The position numbers were made by a program, and so were the translations under genes. Of a stretch of DNA of 64,000 nt, positions 38,065-44,834 are shown in pieces (the first letter of the stretch is position 1; every line of letters starts with the position of its first letter). A model generated the notes under the pieces. That model had not been told where the DNA came from, did not search any database, and worked only from the letters and a program-made list of their open reading frames with translations. The DNA comes from Albitalea sp966211955 (GTDB lineage: Bacteria; Pseudomonadota; Gammaproteobacteria; Burkholderiales; Burkholderiaceae_C): contig CBIHOF010000002.1 in NCBI GenBank assembly GCA_966211955.1, forward strand, positions 372,001 through 436,000, in the 5' to 3' direction.

Positions 38065-38149
38065 GCGGCGGCGAGTCGTCCCTGAGAGCATTCTTGTGCG
38101 CGCAACTTCTGCGGACAAGCTGACACTTCTTTCAGGATACTCACGGACC
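38065..38149. promoter_or_regulatory. Divergent promoter region between sulfotransferase operon and cysC
   Basis: The 85-base gap between two divergent starts must contain, or border, promoters for both. A GATACT element (38136-38141) is a weak -10 candidate for cysC. No clear -35 or operator was found. Joint control of sulfate donor supply and the sulfotransferase is plausible from the layout. Confidence 0.35.
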
Positions 38150-38749
38150 ATGCCGAACAACGATTCCCTGAAAGCCTTTGCTGGCGATGTGGCATTGCGC
38201 GGCTCGCATGACGCCCACCGTCCCGCGACCGTCTGGCTCACAGGGCTCAGTGGCGCGGGCAAGTCGACGCTCGCTGCTGCGCTCGAGCGGGCGCTCGCGC
38301 AATCGGGACATCCCTGCTTGTTGCTGGACGGGGACAAGGTGCGCCATGGCTTGAACCGCGACCTGGGTTTCTCGGACGCTGACCGCGTGGAGAACATGCG
38401 CCGCGTGGCGCACATCGCTCGGCTCGCGAACGACTCAGGGCTGGTCGCGCTGGTCGCGCTCATCTCCCCGCTGGAAGAAGGGCGCCGCCTGGCGAGAAGC
38501 ATCGTCGGTGACGAACGCTTCGTCGAGGTCTACCTGTCCACCTCGATCGAGGTGTGCGCCCGGCGGGACCCGAAGGGCTTGTACGCGCGTGCGCGTGCCG
38601 GTCTGCTCGGTGAGTTCACCGGCGTGACGTCAGCCTATGAGGTGCCGGCGCATCCGCAAGTGATGGTCGATGCCGAGCGAGACAGCGTCGATGAAGGCGC
38701 TGCCCGCGTGCTCGCGCACTTGCGCGAGCACCACTTCGAGGCTCGCTGA
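38150..38749 (+). CDS. cysC: CysC, adenylyl-sulfate (APS) kinase
   Basis: Phosphorylates adenylyl-sulfate to PAPS, the sulfate donor for sulfotransferases. The 199-residue protein has Walker A TGLSGAGKST (31-40), the substrate motif LDGDKVRHGLNRDLGFSDADR and the lid segment DPKGLYARARAG with FTGVTSAYEVP. It stands alone: no cysD, cysN or PAPS reductase gene is near, and it is divergent from a sulfotransferase. This suggests dedicated PAPS supply for sulfation rather than assimilation. Convergent with the acyl reductase gene downstream. Confidence 0.93.
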   Translation: MPNNDSLKAFAGDVALRGSHDAHRPATVWLTGLSGAGKSTLAAALERALAQSGHPCLLLDGDKVRHGLNRDLGFSDADRVENMRRVAHIARLANDSGLVALVALISPLEEGRRLARSIVGDERFVEVYLSTSIEVCARRDPKGLYARARAGLLGEFTGVTSAYEVPAHPQVMVDAERDSVDEGAARVLAHLREHHFEAR

Positions 38750-38782
38750 ACCGCAGGCCCGCGGCGCACGCGGGCTGTGGTT
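38749..38782. terminator. Probable bidirectional terminator between cysC and the acyl reductase gene
   Basis: An imperfect inverted repeat, AACCGCAGGCCCGCG and CGCGGGCTGTGGTT, separates two convergent stops. The stem is strong; each side has only a short A/T flank, so efficiency is uncertain. Confidence 0.55.
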
Positions 38783-38791
38783 CGGCGTGGC

Positions 38792-40789
38792 TCAGAAGTG
38801 GATGCCACGCATCATCTGCTGCATCGCGATCGCCTCCGGCGACAGCACCGGCTTGGCGTTCTTGTCACCCTTGGCGGCCGCGCTGTCGGGGAACATGCGG
38901 AAGCTGGTGTTCATCACGATCTGCGCCACGCGCGGCATCAGCGCGTGCAGCACCTCGCCGGAGATGCCCAGGCGGGTGGCGATGCGCACCGGCTTTTCCA
39001 CGCAGGCGTTGGCGATCATGTCGGCCGCTTCTTCGGGGGCCAGCGTGGGCACGTTGTTGTAGATCTTGGTGGGCGCGATCATCGGCGTGCGCACCAACGG
39101 CATGTTGATCGTCGTGAACGTGATGCCCTGGTCGGCGTATTCGCTCGATGCGCAACGCGTCCACGCATCCAGCGCCGCCTTGGACGCGACGTAGGCCGAG
39201 AAGCGCGGCGCGTTGGTCAGCACGCCGATGGAGCTGATGTTGACGATGTGGCCCTTCTTCTTGGCCACCATGCCCGGCAGCAGGCCCATGGTCACGCGCA
39301 GGCAGCCGAAGTAGTTCAGCTGCATCGTGCGTTCGAAGTCGTGGAAGCGGTCGTAGCTGGCTTCGATCGCGCGGCGGATCGAGCGGCCGGCGTTGTTGAT
39401 GAGGAAGTCCACGCCGCCATAGGTTTCGGTGAGCCAATCCACCAGGCCCTTGCAGCTTGCTTCGTCGGCGATGTCTGACGAGTAGGTCACGACCGTCGCA
39501 TCCTTGCCGGCGGCCGCGAGGATTTCCTTCTTCGCTTCCGCAAGCTTCGCTTCATCCCGCGCGCAGATCACGGTGATCGCGCCGGCTTCGGCGAACTTCA
39601 CCGCGGCCGCGAGGCCGATGCCCGACGAGCCGCCCGTCACCAGCACCACCTTGCCTTGCACCGCGCCGCGCAGCGAACGGTCGATGAAGAGCGCCGGGTC
39701 GAGGTGGCGCTCCCAGTAGTCCCAGATCACCCAGGCGTAGTCCTTGAGATTGGGGCACTCGATGCCCGAGCCCTTCAAGGCGGCCTGCGTGTCGCGGCAG
39801 TCGAAGCGGGTGGGGTAGTTGATGAAGGTGAAGATGTCCTCCGGCAGGCCGAGGTCCTTCATCACGGCGCTGCGCACGCGGCGCACCGGCGCCAGCGCCA
39901 TCAGGCCCTTCTTCACGCTCTTGGGCACGAAGCCCAGCAGCGCCGCGTTGATGAAGAGGTTCATCTTCGGTGCGTGTGCCGCCTTGCTGAAGATGTCCAG
40001 CACATCACCCACGCGGTAGCCCTGCGGGTCCACGAGGTGGTAGCACTTCTTGTTGATGTCGGCCTTCTGGTGGCTCAGGAAGTCAAGCGCCGCCACCACG
40101 AAATCCACCGGCACGATGTTCACGCGGCCGCCTTCCAGGCCCACGCTCGGCATCCATGGCGGCAGGATCTGCCGCATGCGCTGGATGAGCTTGAAGAAGT
40201 AATACGGCCCGTCGATCTTGTCCATCTCGCCGGTCTTGGAGTCGCCGGCCACCATGGCGGGGCGGTAGACCGTCCAGGGCACCTTGGACTCCTTGCGCAC
40301 GATCTTCTCGCTCTCGTGCTTGGTCATGAAGTAGGGGTGGTCCAGGCCTTCGGCCTCCTCGAACATGTCCTCGCGGAACACGCCTTCGTACAGGCCCGCC
40401 GCGGCAATGCTGCTCACGTGGTGCAGGTGGCCGGCATCGATCGCCTTCGCGAACTCGACGACGTTGCGCGTGCCCTCGATGTTCACCTGCACCTGCGACT
40501 CTTCATCGGCGGCGAGGTCGTAGACGGCCGCGAGGTGGTAGACGTGGTCGATCTGCCCCTTGAGCTTCTTGATGTCGTCGGCCGCCACGCCCAGCTTCTT
40601 GGTCGTGAGGTCGCCGAACACGGGGCAGGCGCGCTGCGGGGTCACGCCCCAGTAGGCGAGCAGGTCGGCGACCTTGCCTTCGCTTTCCGGCCGAAGCAGG
40701 AAGTACACCGTCGAGCCGCGTCGCGCAAGCAAAGTCTTGACGAGTCGTTTGCCGATGAAGCCGGTGGCTCCGGTGACGAAATACTGCAT
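38792..40789 (-). CDS. Alcohol-forming fatty acyl-CoA/ACP reductase (two-domain SDR)
   Basis: A 665-residue fusion. The N-terminal extended-SDR reductase has the nucleotide loop GATGFIGKRLVKTLL and catalytic YFMTK. The C-terminal classical SDR has TGGSSGIGLAAAVKF and catalytic YVASK. Length, domain order and many stretches (EDMFEEAEGLDHPY; DGPYYFFK; FINYPTRFD; DFERTMQLNYFG) closely follow Marinobacter aquaeolei fatty acyl reductases, which reduce fatty acyl-CoA to fatty alcohol for wax esters. The likely product is fatty alcohol; the acyl chain and fate are unknown. Divergent from a phasin gene across 288 bases. No wax synthase is in the window. Confidence 0.88.
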   Translation of the reverse strand: MQYFVTGATGFIGKRLVKTLLARRGSTVYFLLRPESEGKVADLLAYWGVTPQRACPVFGDLTTKKLGVAADDIKKLKGQIDHVYHLAAVYDLAADEESQVQVNIEGTRNVVEFAKAIDAGHLHHVSSIAAAGLYEGVFREDMFEEAEGLDHPYFMTKHESEKIVRKESKVPWTVYRPAMVAGDSKTGEMDKIDGPYYFFKLIQRMRQILPPWMPSVGLEGGRVNIVPVDFVVAALDFLSHQKADINKKCYHLVDPQGYRVGDVLDIFSKAAHAPKMNLFINAALLGFVPKSVKKGLMALAPVRRVRSAVMKDLGLPEDIFTFINYPTRFDCRDTQAALKGSGIECPNLKDYAWVIWDYWERHLDPALFIDRSLRGAVQGKVVLVTGGSSGIGLAAAVKFAEAGAITVICARDEAKLAEAKKEILAAAGKDATVVTYSSDIADEASCKGLVDWLTETYGGVDFLINNAGRSIRRAIEASYDRFHDFERTMQLNYFGCLRVTMGLLPGMVAKKKGHIVNISSIGVLTNAPRFSAYVASKAALDAWTRCASSEYADQGITFTTINMPLVRTPMIAPTKIYNNVPTLAPEEAADMIANACVEKPVRIATRLGISGEVLHALMPRVAQIVMNTSFRMFPDSAAAKGDKNAKPVLSPEAIAMQQMMRGIHF

Positions 40790-41077
40790 GCTTTCTCCTC
40801 CTTGTTGGCGCGTGGGCCGTGTGCTGGCAAATGCCGTGGATTCTTGCCCGAAGCCTCGGGCCGACGAGTTCGTCGTTTACCCGAAGCGCAGGTGGGGCGG
40901 GAGATTAGCGCAGGCGAGTGCTGCGTGGCACGCAAGTGGTTCACATGCTGCACCCCATAGAGCCGACTCACTAGAGAATCCCGATGTTTGCGCCTGGGCA
41001 CACGCCTATAGTCGCGCCACGGCGCCGGAGCACAGGGCGCTTCGACTCGCAGCGATATTCACAGAGGAACCGACACC
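40790..41077. promoter_or_regulatory. Divergent control region, acyl reductase / phasin
   Basis: A 288-base gene-free region that must hold both promoters. TATAGT at 41007-41012 (5 of 6 to TATAAT) is the best -10 candidate for the phasin gene; no good -35 lies 16-18 bases upstream. Relative to the coding DNA it is AT-richer on the phasin side. A ribosome-binding AGAGG is at 41062-41066. Confidence 0.4.
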
Positions 41078-41644
41078 ATGGTCAAGAAGCTCAAGCAAAT
41101 GGCGGACAAGAAGGCCGCGTCACCCGCCAGCCTGTTCGACGGCGCGCTGGCCGGCACCGTCAAGGAGTCCGCCCAGCAGATCTGGCTCGCGGGCCTGGGC
41201 GCCTTCTCCAAGGCGCAGGAAGAGGGCGGCAAGGTCTTCGAAGCCCTTGTGAAGGAAGGCACCTCGCTGCAGCGCAAGACCCAGGCCGTCGCCGAGGAAA
41301 AGATCGGCGAAGTGACCAGCAAGATGAGCAACATGGCCGGCGACGTCAGTGCCCGGGCCGGCCAGCAGTGGGACAAGCTCGAGTCCATCTTCGAAGAGCG
41401 CACCTCCAAGGCGCTGAACAAGCTGGGCGTGCCTTCGTCGAAAGACGTGGAAGCGCTGATCGCACGCATCGACGAGCTGAGCGCGCAGGTCGCCAAGCTG
41501 TCGAAGGCGGCTGCGGCTTCCACCGGCGACAAGCCGGCGGCCGCCAAGAAGGCTGCGGCCAAGCCGGCTGCAAAGGCAGCGGCCGCGGTCAACGGTGCCG
41601 CCAAGCCGGCCACCAAGCGGGCCTCGGCGCGCAAGTCGGCCTGA
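41078..41644 (+). CDS. Phasin, PHA granule-associated protein with histone-like tail
   Basis: A 188-residue phasin of the PhaF/PhaI type. The N-terminal region (SAQQIWLAGLGAFSKAQEEG) is the phasin signature, followed by an amphipathic coiled coil to about residue 145. The C-terminal 45 residues are Ala/Lys-rich (PAAAKKAAAKPAAKAAAA), like the DNA-binding tail of Pseudomonas PhaF that links polyhydroxyalkanoate granules to the nucleoid. The neighbours (fatty acyl reductase, patatin-like lipase) fit storage-lipid metabolism. A strong terminator follows. Confidence 0.9.
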   Translation: MVKKLKQMADKKAASPASLFDGALAGTVKESAQQIWLAGLGAFSKAQEEGGKVFEALVKEGTSLQRKTQAVAEEKIGEVTSKMSNMAGDVSARAGQQWDKLESIFEERTSKALNKLGVPSSKDVEALIARIDELSAQVAKLSKAAAASTGDKPAAAKKAAAKPAAKAAAAVNGAAKPATKRASARKSA

Positions 41645-41675
41645 TTCGGATGGCAGTTGTCGTGATTTGGCAATG

Positions 41676-41706
41676 AACAAAGGGGCGCTTCGGCGCCCCT
41701 TGTTTT
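41676..41706 (+). terminator. Intrinsic terminator after the phasin gene
   Basis: A perfect 8-base stem, AGGGGCGC and GCGCCCCT, around a TTCG loop, preceded by AACAA and followed by TGTTTTGTT. It lies 36 bases after the stop codon. Confidence 0.88.
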
Positions 41707-41709
41707 GTT

Positions 41710-41820
41710 CCCTCTCCCCCTGGGAGAGGGCTAGGGTGAGGGCGTGGGCCTATGCAATTCAAGGCCTCGTCAACTCCACCGCCGTCGCCCTCACCCCAAC
41801 CCTCTCCCAGGGGGAGAGGG
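41710..41820. repeat. 33-bp inverted repeat pair
   Basis: Two 33-base arms, 41710-41742 and 41788-41820, are reverse complements with two mismatches, separated by 45 bases. Each arm also has an internal dyad (CCCTCTCCC ... GGGAGAGGG). The arm sequence, including CTAGGGTGAGGG, is a widespread proteobacterial intergenic repeat (REP-like). The pair could form a long hairpin in the transcript or serve as a mobile or nucleoid-associated repeat. Confidence 0.9.
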
Positions 41821-41851
41821 AGCAGTAGCAACCCGGCTGGATCTCCACGTC

Positions 41852-43078
41852 ATGCCCCGCTCCCCGAAAAACACCTCGAGAAAGAAGCCTCGCATCGCCC
41901 TCGCACTGGCCGGCGGCGGCCCGCTGGGTGCGATCTACGAGATCGGTGCGCTGTGCGCCCTGGACGAGTCGCTGGACGGACTGTCGTTCAACAATCTTGA
42001 CGCCTATGTCGGCGTGTCCGCCGGCGGCTTCATCGCCGCGGGCCTGGCCAACGGCCTGAGCCCGCGCGACATCTGCGCTTCCTTCATCGAGAACGTCGGC
42101 GCGGCGCACGACATCTTCAAGCCCTCGGTGCTGATCCGTCCGGCCTGGGGCGAGATCGCCAAGCGGCTCGCGTCGCTGCCGGTGCTGACCATGCAGGCCT
42201 CCTACCGCTATCTCTTCACCCGCCGCTCGCTGTCCTCCGCCTTCGAGCGCCTGGGCCGCGCGCTGCCGGCGGGCTTCTTCTCGAACGCGGCGATCGACGT
42301 GCAACTGCGCCGCCAGTTCTCGGCGCCCGGGCGCACCAACGACTTCCGCGAGCTCCAGCGCAAGCTCGTGCTGGTGGCCACCGACCTGGACAGCGGCGAC
42401 CCCGCCCCCTTCGGCCAGCCCGGCTTCGACCACGTGCCCATCTCCAAGGCGGTGCAGGCCAGCGCCGCGCTGCCGGGGCTCTTCCCACCAGTGGAGATCG
42501 ACGGCCGCTACTACGTCGACGGCGCGCTGAAGAAGACGCTGCACGCCTCGGTGCTGCTGGAAGAAGACGTCGACCTGCTGCTGTGCCTGAACCCCCTCGT
42601 GCCCTTCAACTCGACCGAGGCGCCGCAGCACCGCGTACTCTCGAATGGCGAGGAGCGCATCCCCAAGCTTGTGGACGGCGGGCTGCCTGTGGTGCTTTCG
42701 CAAACCTTCCGCACCATGATCCATTCGCGGCTGGAGCTGGGCATGAAGGCCTATGAGCGCAATCATCCGGACACCACCATCGTGCTCTTCGAGCCCGACC
42801 AGCGCGACCCTGAGATGTTCCTAGCCAACACCTTCAGTTACTCACAACGCAGGGCGTTGGCCGAGCACGCCTACCAGCAGACGCGGCAGATGCTGCGCTC
42901 GCGGCGCAGCGTGCTGTCGGCGAAGCTCGCACCCCATGGCGTGCGCATCGACGACGTGGTTCTGGACGACCACCAACGCACGCTCGTCAACAAGCGCGCT
43001 CCTCGCACACGCGCGGCCTGGGCGCTCAAGCGGCTGGAAGGCGTGCTCAATGATCTGGATCACGCGCTCCTGCGATGA
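41852..43078 (+). CDS. Patatin-like phospholipase
   Basis: A 408-residue patatin-family serine hydrolase. The oxyanion loop is ALAGGGPLGAIYEIG, the nucleophile is in GVSAGG, and the catalytic Asp in YYVDGALKK, so the Ser-Asp dyad is complete. No signal peptide is seen; a cytoplasmic lipase acting on membrane or granule lipid is likely. Start MPRSPKNTSRKK is chosen because the longer frame runs through the inverted repeat. Its position by the phasin suggests a role in lipid or PHA turnover, which is an inference. Confidence 0.9.
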   Translation: MPRSPKNTSRKKPRIALALAGGGPLGAIYEIGALCALDESLDGLSFNNLDAYVGVSAGGFIAAGLANGLSPRDICASFIENVGAAHDIFKPSVLIRPAWGEIAKRLASLPVLTMQASYRYLFTRRSLSSAFERLGRALPAGFFSNAAIDVQLRRQFSAPGRTNDFRELQRKLVLVATDLDSGDPAPFGQPGFDHVPISKAVQASAALPGLFPPVEIDGRYYVDGALKKTLHASVLLEEDVDLLLCLNPLVPFNSTEAPQHRVLSNGEERIPKLVDGGLPVVLSQTFRTMIHSRLELGMKAYERNHPDTTIVLFEPDQRDPEMFLANTFSYSQRRALAEHAYQQTRQMLRSRRSVLSAKLAPHGVRIDDVVLDDHQRTLVNKRAPRTRAAWALKRLEGVLNDLDHALLR

Positions 43079-43153
43079 ATTGTTGGCAGGTGTCGCGTGT
43101 TTGATGGCCCGGAAGATGCATCACGCGATACATTTGCCGCCAACGTTGTTGTG

Positions 43154-44692
43154 ATGGGAATGGGCGTGTCCGCATCGATCCGATTTGGCCACTGCGAACT
43201 GCAGCCGCACGAGCGGCGGCTGCTGATTCACGGCGAGCCGGCCGTCCTCGGCGCGCGCGCCTTCGACGTCCTCCTGGCCCTGGTGCAGCGCGCAGGCGAA
43301 CTCGTCGGCAAGAACGAACTCATGGACCTCGTCTGGCCCGACGTCGTCGTCGAGGAAAACAACCTCCAGGTGCAGATCTCCACGCTGCGCAAGCTGCTCG
43401 GTCCCGAGGCGATCGCCACCATTGCGGGGCGTGGATACCGTTTCACGGTGCGCATCGAGCAGCAGGCGTCGCCCACCGTCGAGTCCGCCGGCACGCGGCC
43501 ATCCATTGCCGTGCTGCCCTTCGCCAACCTGAGCGGCGACGACGAGCAGGAGTATTTCGCCGACGGCCTCGCCGAGGACATCATCGCGAGCCTCGCGCGA
43601 TCCAGCTGGCTCTTCGTCATCGCGCGCAATTCATCCTTTACCTACCGCCAGAGCAACATGTCCTTCGGCGCGATCTGCCGCGAGTTGGGCGTGCGCTACC
43701 TGGTGGCGGGCAGCGTCCGCCGCGCGGGCGACAAGCTTCGCGTGTCCGCCGAACTGGTCGACGGCGCGCGCGGCGAGACCGCCTGGGCCGACCGATTCGA
43801 CCGTTCGCTGCACGACCTCTTCGCGGTGCAGGACGAGATCTCGTCCACCATTGCCGGCACCATCGAACCCGTGTTCCTGCGGCGCGAAGAGACGCGCGCC
43901 GTGAACCACGAGCCGCACGAGACGCGCGACATCCAGCATTGGGACCTGCTGATGCGGGCGCGCTGGAATTTCTGGCGCTCCACCGCGCCCAACAACATGG
44001 AAGCGCGGCGCCTGCTCGAGCAGGCGTTGAAGATCAAGCCCAACGATTCGGCGAGCCTCGCGCTGCTGTCGTTCACCTACATGTCGGACGCCTGGCGTGG
44101 CCGGGCCGAAGACCCCGAGAAGCTGATCCGCGAAGCCAACCGCCTCGCGATGGAGTCGGTGCGCAACGACGACCACGACGCCCACGCCCACTTCACGCTG
44201 GGCACGGCCTTGTCGTGCATCTACCGGCTGGACGCGGCGATGGCCGAGCAGCGTCGTGCGCTCGACCTGTACCCCAACTTCGCGGCCGCCGCCGGCGAAC
44301 TCGGGCGGCTGCTGGCTTTCTCCGGCCGCTACGAGGAGGCGATGGAACAGCTCGATCGCGCCGTCCAGTGCAGCCCGAGCGATCCGCACCTGAGCCTGTG
44401 GCTGCGCTCGAAGGCGCTGGCCTGCTTCGTCGTCGGACGCGATCACGACGCGGTGAAGTACGCGATGGAAGCGGTGTCCAAGCGGCCCGACTGGTTCTTC
44501 AACTATTACCTCCTCGCGGCCTGCCAGGCTGCGGCCGGCAACATCGAACGCGCCCGCGAGGCGCTCGAAGAAGGCCGCCGCACGATGCCCGTCTACAACA
44601 TGCTCACGCTGAAGGTGGGCCATCCGTTCGCCGACGCCGCGCACCTCGACCGCTTCGTGACGGCGTTGCGGCTCGTCGGCTGGGAAGGTTGA
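43154..44692 (+). CDS. Winged-helix (OmpR/CadC-type) regulator with adenylate-cyclase-associated and TPR domains
   Basis: An N-terminal OmpR-type DNA-binding domain (FGHCELQPHERRLLIHGEP; GRGYRFTVRIE) is followed by the segment IAVLPFANLSGDDEQEYFADGLAEDI, typical of regulators and cyclases with a TolB-N/TPR partner region, and then several TPR-like repeats to the C-terminus. No membrane helix is seen, unlike CadC. About 512 residues from the ATG at 43154; a GTG at 43097 would add 19 residues. It precedes the FAD oxidoreductase gene by 142 bases and may regulate it, or the lipid genes upstream; target unknown. Confidence 0.8.
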   Translation: MGMGVSASIRFGHCELQPHERRLLIHGEPAVLGARAFDVLLALVQRAGELVGKNELMDLVWPDVVVEENNLQVQISTLRKLLGPEAIATIAGRGYRFTVRIEQQASPTVESAGTRPSIAVLPFANLSGDDEQEYFADGLAEDIIASLARSSWLFVIARNSSFTYRQSNMSFGAICRELGVRYLVAGSVRRAGDKLRVSAELVDGARGETAWADRFDRSLHDLFAVQDEISSTIAGTIEPVFLRREETRAVNHEPHETRDIQHWDLLMRARWNFWRSTAPNNMEARRLLEQALKIKPNDSASLALLSFTYMSDAWRGRAEDPEKLIREANRLAMESVRNDDHDAHAHFTLGTALSCIYRLDAAMAEQRRALDLYPNFAAAAGELGRLLAFSGRYEEAMEQLDRAVQCSPSDPHLSLWLRSKALACFVVGRDHDAVKYAMEAVSKRPDWFFNYYLLAACQAAAGNIERAREALEEGRRTMPVYNMLTLKVGHPFADAAHLDRFVTALRLVGWEG

Positions 44693-44834
44693 TGCCGGCC
44701 TGCGTGCCGCATCGCCCACCCGCTCGTGCGGGGCGCCCCCCGCCCTGAAGCGCCTGTCACGCGCTGACCCGAACAAGAAAACGCCCGCCCGAGCGCATCG
44801 GGTCCTTCAACGAACCTTCCAAGGGGGAAGAACA

